This document shows positions 54,078 through 64,000 of a stretch of 64,000 nt of DNA, piece after piece. The notes beneath the pieces were generated by a model. It made no database searches. It saw only the letters and a list, made by a program, of their open reading frames with translations, and had not been told where the DNA came from. Numbering within the stretch: the first letter of the stretch is position 1; every line of letters starts with the position of its first letter. Position numbers and translations under genes: made by a program. The stretch comes from Gadus chalcogrammus (taxonomy: Eukaryota > Chordata > Actinopteri > Gadiformes > Gadidae). The stretch is from assembly GCF_026213295.1 (NCBI RefSeq), contig NC_079426.1, forward strand, positions 25,331,079 to 25,395,078. Direction: 5' to 3'.

Positions 54078-54794
54078 TTAACTCTGATAAATTACCTTTT
54101 GTTTTATAGTTTCCCTGATGTGTATCCAATACGCACACACTTGGCTGCATAGAACAGACGGGGCTGAAGACTCTGTCTCCATCCCTCCACTTTGCGATCT
54201 ATACCACCATATGGGTGGGGATTGATTGTATCCCAGGTATGGCATCCTGCAGCGAGCCAGTATGGAAGGCTGGTTAGCCAACGACGGGTAAGATCCCACC
54301 TTGACACCCGGGACGACCTAAGGCAGGCACAGTCACGATTACTTGGCAGAGTCGCTGTGGGCACTGGCTTACTTGATCATGAAGTCACGAGCTGCAACAA
54401 TCATAGGAAGTGCCGGGTGGGGTGTAAGGTGGAGGAGGAACAGGCGTCAGATATGTCAGCTCTGGCAGCAGAGGTGGTCTTGGAACGGGGCATGTCGCGT
54501 TTTATTTTATTTTATTTTACCGCATTTAACGCATGTACGTTTTTCGGTTTAGTGCATGACTTTGGAACAGCGTGGTTTCAGGCGGCTGATGGTAAACCCA
54601 CCCATATTGGGCTTTGGTTTTGGACATACTGGTTTCGATTTCCCTTCCCAAAAGATTGGTTTTAGTTTGCTGATGGTTAAGGTTAGACGTTTCGACATTG
54701 GTTGCACCAACGGCGTTCTTAGATTTGCTTATCATTTAATGCGCAAGGTTTTGACCATTGCCCAAGGGGGGAGGTATTAAAAAATAAAATAAAC

Positions 54795-54825
<31 letters not shown>

Positions 54826-54940
54826 AAAAATGTATATATATATATTAAGAAAACAAGGTTTTTTTGTTTTTTTTCACCATACTTGCAAACAATGATTGAC
54901 ATCCAGCTAAATGAGTGTGAAATATAAAACAAAACAAAAC
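54078..54940. other. ERV-C internal DNA, unassigned
   Basis: A 157-codon frame (54192-54665) has no motif I recognise. 54780-54870 is an AAATAA/TA low-complexity run. Confidence 0.35.
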
Positions 54941-54943
54941 AGT

Positions 54944-55390
54944 GTTCAACAGATGGGTAGAAGCAGTCCCATCAAAAGACCAAAGTGCGGCTACAGTAAT
55001 CAAGTTTCGGACTAGAGAAGTCATGACAAGGTTTGGAATTCCGTCAGAAATAAGCTCAGACGAAACGTTTATTCAGAGAACACTCAAACAAGTGATTCAA
55101 CATTTGCATGTCAAATAAAGACTAGATTACGCCCCAATCCTCAACCACAAGGTATGGTGGAAAGAGTGAATGGGACGCTCAAGACAAAAAATTAACAACA
55201 TTTGTGCAAGCACTAAATTGAATTGATGCACTACCACTGACACTAATGAGTTATCGCATGAAAACTAACAGAATGACGCATCTAACCCCGCATGAAATGC
55301 TTAAGGGTCGACCCATGCCTTCACTTAACATTCGAGGGTGCCAAAAGGGACTTCCATTAGAGTAATTAGAAATAGAATTAAGGGAAATAT
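54944..55390 (+). pseudogene. pol: ERV-C integrase core remnant
   Basis: This matches the integrase core: RWVEAV at 54950, the MTRFGIPSEISSD stretch, and the later MVERVNGTLK region with the catalytic Glu. It then matches [11 protein letters not shown] and a short C-terminal piece. The second catalytic block is damaged (D-N-G reads D-E-T), and stops and small deletions interrupt it. Everything 5' of the core (gag, protease, RT, RNase H, zinc domain) is absent. Confidence 0.85.
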
Positions 55391-55529
55391 GTTTGAACAT
55401 CTAACTGTTGTACATAAGTTTGTAATTCCAGCAAGAGAAACACAAAGTTCCAGGGCCGGAGGAGGAGCCAGATGCAGACACGCCCGGAGCCGACCAACTA
55501 CCCAAGGATGATGCAATCAGATTTCGGCA

Positions 55530-55978
55530 GGGTTTGAATCAGTCCTGTTTTGGTGGTCCACTATTAACAAAAATGTTGATTGGATAAATAATATATACTA
55601 TAATCAGCAACGTTTTGTCAATTTTTCCACGGATAAGGTCAAGGGACTATATAGATATAGATATGCTATTGGCAGAGCAAGGAGGGGTGTGTGGGATGAT
55701 AAAGACGACATGTTGTACTTTTATCCCCAATAACACAGCACCGGATGGGTCGGTGGCCAGGGTGCTGGCAGGGTTACAGTCCCTCAGATTAGATTTGGCA
55801 GAGAGCTCCGGCATTAATGACCCCTTCACAGGATGGATGGAGAGCCCAATGAGCGATGGGCGCTACAGGTGCAGCAGGTGCCATCCAAGCTTACCTGGGG
55901 ATCGAGTATACACCGGAGAGTTTGGACGCGGGACCACCAGAGGGGCCCGACCTGATCTGGCTGGAGAACATAGAATAG
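55530..55978 (+). pseudogene. env: ERV-C env remnant lacking its membrane anchor
   Basis: It corresponds to ERV-B env from 13596: SVLFWWSTINKNVDWINN, a small deletion before DMLLAEQGG, the CX6CC motif (VCGMIKTTCC) and FIPNNTAPDGS. After GWMES it jumps straight to the post-anchor segment (GATGAAGAIQAY-like, in another frame) and a tail ending at TAG 55976-55978. The membrane anchor is deleted and the frame changes, so no membrane env could be made. Confidence 0.87.
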
Positions 55979-56129
55979 ACCCCCCTGCCCCACTGTCCAA
56001 GAGCCCCCACGCAATGCAGCGCGCCAATACATGAAGATCACCTGACCCCCCCCCCCCCTCCCTTCCCCATCCCAGCCACTACAAGCAAACCCCACCACCA
56101 CACCCCCCTCCGCCCCCCCGCCTGTGACG
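55979..56129 (+). other. ERV-C post-env region, C-rich
   Basis: CAGCGCGCCAATACATGAAGATCACCTGA matches ERV-B 14590-14617. Long C runs follow at 56048-56120. Confidence 0.7.
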
Positions 56130-56952
56130 CAGTGGCGGCTGCTGGTCTTTTAAAGAGGGGAAGCTCATTTTTGGCCTACATCAAAATAGTTGTCAATTTA
56201 TTTATACCTCAATTCGGCCCTCCGTTCCTTTTCAAGAAAATGCTAGCTGGCTAGTTCACTCCGACCTAGCCAACAGTATAAATGAACGAACTAACGAAAC
56301 GATATTAATCTCGGAACAAGGAAATGCGGAAAGTATGTTAAACTGAAACAAGGAAATACAATAAATGTGTTTTATTCACAGTGTAAGAAATTAATAATGG
56401 AAGCAATTTCGCCAAGCAAATACCAAGAAATGTGTTGCAGTTTGTCATGAGACTTTACTTGCAAAATCCGCGATGGGACTGAACTCAGATAGTGAAGTGA
56501 CTGTGTATATCTCAAAATAGCTGTCAATCAAAAAGTGATTCAGACTTTCGACTGATCCTCCAATCATAACGCGGAAGCCCAGCGTCCAGGCTAGCACAGG
56601 CCAGCCCACTGCTCCATCCACCCCCAGAGACGCTGAGCGTCCGGGGGCGGGACAAATCTGGGCATTTATCCAATGACCGTCGAGTTTCGAGGCAATGAAA
56701 AAAACTGTTCCATGCAGTCTCATTGAAGTGAATGGACGCTCGGCTTCTACGGTCTAATGCATTGACATTACGGGAATGTATGAGAAGTTAACAAAATCGA
56801 GTCAGTCTTGGATAAGATTCTTCGACATGAACGTATTTTAACGAATTTGTAGTCAATGAAATGTTAACACAACAATACATATTTGAATATTTAATGTTCG
56901 AAATTTTAGGGGAAGCTGAGCTTCCCTTGCAGTCTTAGAGAAATCGCCACTG
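56130..56952. mobile_element. hAT-type MITE, 823 bp
   Basis: Terminal CAGTGGCG (56130-56137) and CGCCACTG (56945-56952) are inverted. A perfect 8-bp duplication, CTGTGACG, flanks them (56122-56129, 56953-56960). GGGGAAGCT also occurs near both ends (56157, 56910). No transposase frame. Confidence 0.9.
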
Positions 56953-56960
56953 CTGTGACG

Positions 56961-58113
56961 TGCTAGTAACCTCTCCAGGTGGGCTGCCCCATTCCCGTCC
57001 CCGCCAACGGCACCACCCCCCTCCCACCTGATGCACCCACGTCGCCCGGACCAGGGATCTGCGTTCCGCTACCAGGGGTTGCGGCCCGTTCCCTTAAGGC
57101 TTGAGGGCGCCCCTGGCTGTATTCGCTTCTGTACGCTTCACTGTTTTTAGCCGCTCCCATATCTATGCCCGCGTCTACGCAACCGACGCCGGGAACGCAA
57201 ATGTTGTTGTTTATATCGCTGTCCCACTAGATGGAGCTCGGGGATACACACGGGCGAGATTCCAGGGGCCTTGATTGCCCGTGTATCAGATGAGGTCCTG
57301 AGCGCAGTTGAATAAAAGGGTCTAATGCTCAGGTGGCGCCTTGCGTCCACCTGCCCGTGTTGACGCTCAGGACTATTCCATGGTTTCTTAGTTGTTCCCG
57401 TGCCCCGGGCCTACCCTGAATACCCCATGCGTGTGATTGCTTATTGTTTCACGACCGGTTAACTCCTCCTCACATCCTTAGTGTGTGGTCATCTAGGGAT
57501 GGGTTGAGGGGGATTGCCATTCGTTGTGTACCTCATATCTTTCTGATATTATTATTGTTATTTAGGGACACGTTTCATGGTTGCATTTCTTTCCTGTGAT
57601 TGTTATTGTGTAGTGTCTGTGTGATTGTTGCATTTTTGTTATATCGTTATTGTCTACTGTTAGTTTTATCGTTGCATTTTGTTGTTATTATTATGGTTTG
57701 GTGTTGGTTTTGTTGTGTGGCCAGCTTTGTTGTTGGTTGTTGTTTTTTGGTATTGTTTGATATTTGTTTTTGTATTGTTGTATGCTTGTTGTATGTTTGT
57801 TTTGTATCATCTGCTGCCAGTATTGTTGGTATTGTCTGCTCGCGATGTAAGGCCGGGGTGGATGCCACCCCCTAGGTGGGGTGTGTATGGCATACCCATG
57901 TCTGAAGCATGGGTAGCGTTTCTCCCACGTGGTTCCCCATACACCCGGTCCAGCGAGTTGTTTTAGTCCCATGCTCATGGTTGTTTGTTTTTATGATCAT
58001 TTTGCCTTCTTTCTGTTATTTCTGATGGTGTTATAATGGTAGTCCCGCGCTGGAGTCCTATCCCTCGTACCCCTAATGAGTAAAAGTCGTCTTGCGACGA
58101 CTTGAGGGGGATA
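56961..58113 (+). other. ERV-C 3' non-coding region
   Basis: No gene. 57590-57840 is strongly T/G-rich (GTTATTGTT). The tract GAGGGGGA at 58104-58111 just before the LTR is the likely polypurine tract. Confidence 0.5.
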
Positions 58114-58780
58114 TGTTGTGAAAAATAACCTGCTGAGTACATCACATGTACATTACAAATATAGCTAACTCCTACCCTAGCCTGATGGGCACATCACATG
58201 GCAGTCACATTACAATATAGTCAACTCTTGCTCTAAACTTTTAACACATAACACAAACATGATAATATAGTCAGGTCAAGGCCAGAGCCAAGGCCCCATT
58301 TCCCAAGCAGGCAAATGGTAGACACTCAGACAATGCACCAGTCATCCTCAAGAACGGGAGAGCCACATTAAATTATCACACAGGAGACATTTCGGGGGGG
58401 CACTCCCCCGTTTTAATTTATCACACAGGAGACATTTCGAAGCTCTCCCAGGGCCTGGGAGCCAAGGCCAAGCAAAAACACACAGAACCACACACACCTC
58501 AAACGCACACACCTCATCGAGAGGAGGATACAGCATAAAACTGTATCACACAGGGACTCTGGATCTTCTTCTGAAGAAGACCTTCCACGGAGGCGAAGCT
58601 CTGGACGAACCATCAGCGCTGATTAGGGACTTAGACATATTCGATCTCTCACGCTTTATGACTCTGTATAACCGTTGCCACTTTACTTAATAAATCCAAG
58701 GTCCTCGTGCCGACAGACTTTATTACCTCTCCGTCTCATTTCATCTGGTCCAGTAACTAGACAGACCGTTTTTCCCCTCA
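58114..58780 (+). mobile_element. ERV-C 3' LTR
   Basis: 667 bp, TGTTGTGAAAAATAAC…CCCCTCA, AATAAA at 58689-58694. It differs from the 5' LTR by short indels (CTGCTGAGTA after the start, CAGGCAAA near 58310, TAGA near the end) and the missing hairpin arm. Confidence 0.92.
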
Positions 58781-58784
58781 CCAA

Positions 58785-59870
58785 CAATGTGGAAATACTC
58801 ACTGTTACGCCAATTCACAAAGGAGGCGACGTCCTTGATCCAAGTAATTATAGACCAATATCAATAGTCACAAAAGTCTTTGAAAAAATAATGTTCAATC
58901 AAATATCACATTATCTTAAAATAAACAATGTCCTCTCCCCTTTTCAATCTGGTTTTAGACCTAATTACTCGACAACCACTGCACTTGTTAAGTTGACTAA
59001 TGATATATTTTCAGCATCTGACTCTGGTGATCTAACAAGAGCTATTTTTATTGATCTGAAGAAGGCTTTTTGCAATTGGTTTATGCAATTGGTTTTTCGC
59101 AAAATGTACTTCTCTGGTTTAATTCTTATTTTCATAATAGAAAGCAATGTGTTGTTCTTCAGGGATGTAAGTCTGATTTTTTTGTACAACAAAGGGGTGT
59201 ACCCCTAGGTTCAACACTTGGACCTCTTCCTTTCTCCATTTGTATGAATGATCTTCCTTTGATTTGTTCTAATACTTCAGTTCAACTTTATGCTGATGAT
59301 ACTGTCCTTTATACCTCTAAATCTAACATCTCACAGATACAAAATGCTCTTCAATTGGACTTTCATATCGTTCAAAACTGGCTCTCATCTAACAGACTTC
59401 TGCTCAATAAAACAAAGTCGTATTCCATGGTCTTTGGTACAAAACATAATCTAAAAACAAAATCTACTAATTTAATAATAACATGTATGAATCTGCTTAG
59501 AGTTGAACAATTTAAATATCTAGGTCTATGGCTTGACTCAGAACTTACCTTCAAACCTCACATTGACTATATGCTTCGTAAAATCAACTTTGGTATTGCT
59601 GTATTATTTTGATCCAAGAACTGTTTTCCATCTAATGTTCGAAAGAAACTTGCCTTACAACTTATTTTACCGTTTTTTGATTACGCTGATGTAGTATATC
59701 TAAATGCATCTAAAACCAATCTTCTACCTCTCAACACATCATTTAACTGTCTTTGTAGATTTGTTCTTGGTTGTTCATTTTACACTCATCACTGTATCAT
59801 GTATAACACACTCAAATGGCCCACACTCAATATAAGAAGACATATCCACTGGCTACAGTTTATCTTTAAA
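58785..59870 (+). pseudogene. CR1/L2-like LINE ORF2, RT continuation
   Basis: This resumes the RT of 48780-50202. It has VTPIHKGGDVLDPSNYRPIS, FEKIMFNQI, LSPFQSGFRPNYSTTTAL, IFIDLKKAF, RGVPLGSTLGPLPFSICMNDL and the catalytic YADD box at 59290-59301. Frameshifts lie near 58800 and 59075, and a stop at 59610. The part around LKKAF has lost residues. It is truncated at about 59870, where the CAG minisatellite starts. Confidence 0.85.
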
Positions 59871-59887
59871 TGTATACATTGCATACA

Positions 59888-60230
59888 AGCAGTAGCAGCC
59901 TTGCTAACTCCCAAGGCCTCAGCAGTAGCAGCCTTGCTAACTCCCAAGGCCTCAGCAGCAGCAGCAGCCTTGCTAACATCAAGGCCTCAGCAGCAGCAGC
60001 AGTAGCAGCCTTGCTAACACATCAAGGCCCCAGCAGCAGTAGCAGCCTTGCTAACACCTCAAGGCCCCAGCAGCAGCAGTAGCAGCCTTGCTAACACCTC
60101 AAGGCCCCAGCAGCAGCAGCCTTGCTAACATCTCAAGCCCCCAGCAGCAGCAACAGCCTTGCTAACATCTCAAGGCCCCAGCAGCAGCAGCCCTGCTAAC
60201 ATCTCAAGGCCCCAGCAGCAACAGCTAGCA
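59888..60230 (+). repeat. CAG-rich minisatellite, nine units
   Basis: Units of 31 to 45 bp, GCAGCAGCAGCCTTGCTAAC plus ATCTCAAGGCCCCA, vary in CAG number. ORFs in it (Ala or Ser runs) are repeat readings. Confidence 0.92.
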
Positions 60231-60596
60231 TAGTAAACTCAGTAATTTAAAGACAATGGCATTTTTCTTAACTTTAGTATGTTTGTTGACATTTTGGGAC
60301 CTGACTCCAAGGATTTGCCCCTTGGTGAGTACCACTAGCTATGTGTCGAGCATGCAAGAAACTTATTATAGTGGCACTAATGCTAATGTTGCCGGGCATT
60401 TTCAGCAACCACAGTCTGATTTGGTCTGGGCCTCAAACCTGTGGTCGGACCCACCTAGGGACTTACCTAAACTTCTACGTTTTTTTACATTATATAACCT
60501 TACTCTTTCCCTTAAGGAAAGGCATTGCCTGGCTTTAACACATCAAAATGTAATGTGAGACGAGCAGTGATAATTGTACTACTCTTACTTCTGTCT

Positions 60597-60623
60597 GGAG
60601 ATGTGCAATCGAACCCTGGTCCT
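60597..60623 (+). other. 2A-like motif GDVQSNPGP
   Basis: Preceded by a Leu-rich stretch, this matches the 2A consensus D-(V/I)-E-x-N-P-G-P except for Gln in place of Glu. 2A-like peptides cause ribosome skipping and are described at N-termini of some non-LTR retrotransposons. Whether the Gln form is active is unknown. Confidence 0.8.
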
Positions 60624-60913
60624 GAATTGCAATGTATCCAGACTCCCGCTGATTTTAAATTAATGTCTGGTCTCAAATGTATTCATATTAATGTGTGCAG
60701 CTTAGTACCAAAGATGGACATGGTCAGAATTTGGGTTAGATCAACAGATGCAGACATTGTGGTCATCTCAGAAACTTGGCTGACAAAATCTATTACAAAT
60801 GAAGACATTAACATACTCGGATACAATGTTTATCGTAGTGATAGGCCCAAGAAAGGCGGTGGTGTAGCCATTTTCGTTAAATCAAGATTTGATGCTTCAA
60901 TTGTTCTGTCTGA

Positions 60914-61995
60914 GGCCACGTTTATACGTAGCAGGGTATTTATAGAAACGAATATTTCCCCCCCTCCGTTTTCAAAAATAACATTGTGCACACAACATCG
61001 TTTTCAAAAAAGTTGTCGTTTACATCAAAACGGATAAATACGCCGTTGGGACATTATAACTATGCCAAACCTATGGGCGGCAGTGTAGGGAGAAGGATAA
61101 AGCCATGCAAGCCAATCAGAATCCTCAGAATCAACAACAACGAATAACACGAGCGTCTTCCTGTAACAAACGTGAGCTGTGTTCGAAATCGTTCCCTATC
61201 CACTCACTCACTATTCCCTATATAGTGTTCATGATATAGTGCACTATTTAGGGAACGAACAAACGAGAATTCGGACACTACGCTTAAGATTTCTAAGCGT
61301 CATTTGCGTCAGTAAATGCGCCGGGTATTTGTGTGACGCAGACAGATGCGCCAACATCATGTAAACAAACCGGGCACTCATGACGAAAGCTGGAGGTTGT
61401 ATTGATGTTGAATGTTACATTTCCTTGTTTAATTAATATTGAATGTTGAATATTCTATGTTAAATCCCAAATAAATTGTTGACATTTCTAAACGAAAGCC
61501 GGAGACTCCATCATTAAATGTATTCGTTTTCGCGGTTATTCAGCTTCTTCTTCTCCTCCGGGAAAACACGACCGCATTGCATTGTGGTATACGGGAGTAA
61601 CATGTAGGGAACATCGTATGTACCCTATTTTAAGTCCACTATATAGTGCCCTATATAGTGGACCACTGAGAATTCGAACACCCTACAAAATGGCGTGCAC
61701 CCTATTTAGTGCACTACATCCATGATAGGGAACGATTTCGAACACAGCTAAACTGTAAACATAGGGCGCTCATATGACGTTAAGCATTTCCTGGCGCATA
61801 ATGTGACGTTTCAGAACCTAAAACCCCGTTTCTACCCGTTGACACGACAACACGGAACCGGCGTTTTCAGAAATCTCCACTTTGGCCGGAGTTTTTAGAA
61901 ATGATCGTTTTCTGTGACAAAAACTGCGTTTTCGTGTAAATGAGAGGCCAAACCGTGTGAAAATATCTGCGTTTTCCCTTCGTGTAAACGGGGCC
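60914..61995. mobile_element. Non-autonomous DNA transposon with GGCC ends
   Basis: The termini GGCCACGTTTATACG (60914-60928) and CGTGTAAACGGGGCC (61981-61995) are inverted repeats. TGA (60911-60913, 61996-61998) is duplicated outside. Removing it restores the LINE endonuclease frame. A TTTCAAAAAnnACnTTG/AAACGnnTTTT-type inner inverted repeat is also visible. It contains a second element at 61175-61749 and no gene. A 3-bp target would fit a Harbinger-like element, unproven. Confidence 0.82.
61175..61749. mobile_element. MITE with perfect 24-bp terminal inverted repeats
   Basis: AGCTGTGTTCGAAATCGTTC continues to CCTA at 61175-61198 and is repeated perfectly inverted at 61726-61749. Inner CTATATAGTG/CACTATATAG words are also mirrored (61217-61250, 61630-61665). 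The target duplication is unclear. Nested in the GGCC-end transposon. Confidence 0.88.
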
Positions 61996-62453
61996 TGAGT
62001 CTATCTCTAAGCAATTTGAAATTTTGGCATTGAAGGTGGAAATAGCAAAGTCCCTCTCTATGACTGTTGTCGGGTGATATAGGCCTCCATCTGCCACAAA
62101 GGAGGCATTATCGTCATTGCAGCATCTTTTGTCCAAATTAAATTATAATGAGCTTTTAATGGCTGGAGATCTGAATTGGGACTGGCTAAATGCAGTTTCG
62201 GATGAATTTAAATCTTTCTGTGACTCTATTAATCTTATCCAGCTGGTCAACCTACCTACAAGGCCAAATCTTAAAAATTCTGAAAAGTCCACTTTGATTG
62301 ATCTAATTCTCACAAATGTTCCTCATAAATTCTTATCCTTGGGAGTTTTCTGCAGTGATTTGAGTGATCATTGTGTTGTTGCTACTTGCAGGGACACAAA
62401 AATCCCCAAACGTAAACCACGCATTATTTTCAAGAGGAATTTAAAAATGTTTA

Positions 62454-64000
62454 ATGAACAGGCTTTTCATCATGATTTGTCTTTTTGTCAATTTTTGTCT
62501 AAATTGGGGACACATAGGTCTTTTGCCGGACGTGGAGTTAGCTTGGACATTCTTTAAGGAACACTTTGTGAAAATTGTAAATAAACATGCCCCCATCGGG
62601 AAATTCAGGGTTAAGGGACGAGATAATCCCTGGTTTTCCCCAGACTTGTCAGATACCATCCATCGACGTAATGTGGCATGGGCCAAAGCCAGAAAAAGTG
62701 ATTTTGCCTCTGACTGGTCTTTTTTCAGGCAACTAAGGAACAAATGCACTACTCTTATTAAAAAGGCTAAATCTGAATATTATTTATCTGTCACAACTGA
62801 GAACCTTAATAATCCACAGAAATTTTGGAAAGTAATTAAATCTATATCTGTAAGTAAAAGTCCTCCGGCTCTTCCGATATTTGTTCTAAAAGACTCGGTC
62901 CCAGTCTATGATAGAACTGAGGTTCTAAATTGTTTTAACAATCATTTTGTATTATCTGGTTCTTTGTTTGATTCTTCGGGAGCTGCCCCTGTGTCTCCCT
63001 GCACAGAAGCTCCAAGGTTTTCAAGAGAACCCTTTAATTTCTTACCTTTTACTGTGCAGCAAGTGCATCAAGCCCTCAAAACGGTCGATAGCTGAAAATC
63101 CCCTGGACCTGATTCAATAGAGCCCTACTTTTTAAAAATAGCAGCTGATTTTGTAGCACAGCCTCTTACAATCCTTTTTAATCTCTCAATTGAAAACAAA
63201 GAAATTCCATCTGTTTGGAAGTCAGCTTTTGTTACCCCCTTATTAAAAGGAGGTGATCCAGCAGCTTTAACCAACTACAGGCCAATATCAAATCTGTGTG
63301 CCTTGTCAAAAATTCTTGAATCTCTTGTGTGTGATCAGTTAAAAGTGTTTCTAACATTCAATGATCTTCTCTCAAAACTGCAATCAGGCTTCAGGAAAAA
63401 ACACAGTACCATCACTGCAGCTACAAAAGTGATCAATGATATATTAGTTGCTCTTGATAAGAAGCAGCACTGTGCTTCACTTTTTATTGATCTGTCAAAG
63501 GCTTTTGACACTGTGGACCATGCTGTTTTAAAGCACAGGCTTTTTTGCTTGGGTTTGTCAAATCATGTAGTTTCCTGGTTCACAGATTATTTGAGTGACA
63601 GGACTCACTGTATTAAATATGATGGTCTGTGTTCTGAATTTGTGAGTGTCCACAAGGGCGTGCCACAGGGTTCAATATTAGGACCCCTCTTGTTCATTAT
63701 GTACATTAATGATTTGGGAAAACACGTGTCAGATGCTTACATGCATTTTTATGCAGATGACACAATTATTTACTGTTTTGGATCAACTCCTGCTAGAGCT
63801 GTTGAATCTCTGCAGAAAGCTTTTGATGTAGTCCAGCACACACTCCTGCAACTAAAATTAGTCCTCAACACTGAAAAAACTAAACAAATGTTGTTTTCAA
63901 ACTCTAAGAAAGTACCTCAAACTGTCCCCATAGTGTCCACTCTTGAGGGAAATGTCATAGAGGTGGTTCATATCTATAAATATCTTGGTGTCTTGCTTGA
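62454..64000 (+). pseudogene. LINE ORF2 linker and reverse transcriptase (incomplete at edge)
   Basis: One frame from 62454 with a single TGA at 63093-63095, open afterwards to the window end. The linker has NPWFSPDLSD and WSFFRQLRN. RT motifs: SPGPDSIEPYFLK right after the TGA, WKSAFVTPLLKGGDP, NYRPISNL, QSGFRKKHSTITA, FIDLSKAFDTVDH (63485), VPQGSILGPLLFIMYIND and FYADDTIIY (63748). The part beyond 63095 lacks an early Met. Apart from the one stop the RT core looks intact, so this is a fairly young copy. Confidence 0.9.

Larger units (their letters stand above)
50203..58780 (+). mobile_element. Provirus ERV-C, inserted in the LINE ORF2
   Basis: LTRs 50203-50855 and 58114-58780 start TGTTG and end CCCCTCA, and a CCAA duplication flanks them (50199-50202, 58781-58784). 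A tRNA-Trp PBS and a conserved splice donor follow the 5' LTR, and a GAGGGGGA tract precedes the 3' LTR. The body has minisatellites where leader and gag should be, then only an integrase core remnant and an env remnant. Shared PBS, post-PBS block, env tail and post-env sequence relate it to ERV-B, but its LTR sequence is different. Confidence 0.92.
60525..62560 (+). pseudogene. LINE ORF2 N-terminus and endonuclease
   Basis: The frame has no Met start; a candidate ATG at 60256 lies in a frame that must shift before 60560. A hydrophobic run (VIIVLLLLLSGD) leads into GDVQSNPGP at 60597-60623. The endonuclease follows: HINVCSLVPKMD, VVISETWLT, GYNVYRSDR, KKGGGVAIFV. After the transposon it resumes with the YRPPSA block (preceded by a stop at 62074), AGDLNWDW (62165), LPTRPN, DLILTNVPH and SDLSDHCVV. 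A frameshift at about 62500 moves the linker to another frame. The endonuclease would nick target DNA. Confidence 0.85.
60256..64000 (+). mobile_element. CR1/L2-like LINE with 2A-like motif (runs off window)
   Basis: Non-LTR retrotransposon ORF2 in order: N-terminal hydrophobic segment, 2A-like motif, AP-endonuclease, linker and RT. It is interrupted by a DNA transposon at 60914-61995 and continues past 64000. One stop and at least two frame changes are visible. Confidence 0.88.

Noticed and set aside
54192..54665. 157-codon frame in ERV-C as a gag fragment
   Set aside because: No capsid or zinc-knuckle motif and no resemblance to ERV-B gag; left unassigned.
57600..57978. Overlapping hydrophobic ORFs in ERV-C 3' region
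   Set aside because: GTT/TTG-rich DNA yields Val/Leu/Phe-rich frames on one strand and Gln/Asn/Thr-rich on the other; no motif or start context.

Overview
Eukaryotic, almost certainly ray-finned fish (teleost) genomic DNA. The grounds are the mobile-element fauna: epsilon/gamma-like endogenous retroviruses (ERVs) with a tRNA-Trp primer site, a CACTA/EnSpm transposon with CACTG ends, an ISL2EU-type element with THAP and SWIM/YqaJ-type genes, hAT and piggyBac remnants, L1-like and CR1/L2-like LINEs, and long AT/CT/CA microsatellites. I recognise no single-copy host gene. The window is a stack of nested insertions. All alignments were made by eye.

Layout. (1) 1-702: a TACGCGCGTATA satellite and unassigned flank. 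(2) 703-23480: three nested layers. An old minus-strand provirus (ERV-A; LTR 703-1194, inner remnants 1195-1480 and 22314-23480) was split by a plus-strand provirus of the same family (ERV-B, 1481-22313, duplicated GTGA). ERV-B carries 5' LTR, PBS, a repeat-filled leader, broken gag, pro-pol and env, and a 3' LTR. That 3' LTR was itself split by a 6.68-kb near-perfect palindrome (15205-21885, duplicated ATTTT). (3) 23481-26968: unassigned DNA, then an hAT-derived repeat split at TTAA by a piggyBac remnant. (4) 26996-48121: an L1-like ORF1 interrupted between two codons by a 20.4-kb CACTA transposon (27137-47526, TA duplication). The transposon carries an apparently intact 7-exon SAM-domain gene (600 codons), an intact 838-codon transposase-like ORF with two C2H2 fingers, subterminal repeats, and later passengers (hAT, ISL2EU, small hairpin elements). 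(5) 48780-59870: a dead CR1/L2-like LINE ORF2 split by another provirus (ERV-C, 50203-58780, duplicated CCAA), which keeps LTRs, PBS, minisatellites and only integrase and env remnants, plus an hAT MITE. (6) 59888-60230: a CAG-rich minisatellite. (7) 60256-64000: a CR1/L2-like LINE with a 2A-like GDVQSNPGP motif, interrupted by a DNA transposon that itself holds a MITE; it runs off the window.

Functionally, nearly every retroviral and LINE gene is broken. The CACTA element is the exception: both of its recognisable genes read open, with consistent splice phases. It and the giant palindrome are the parts most worth following up.
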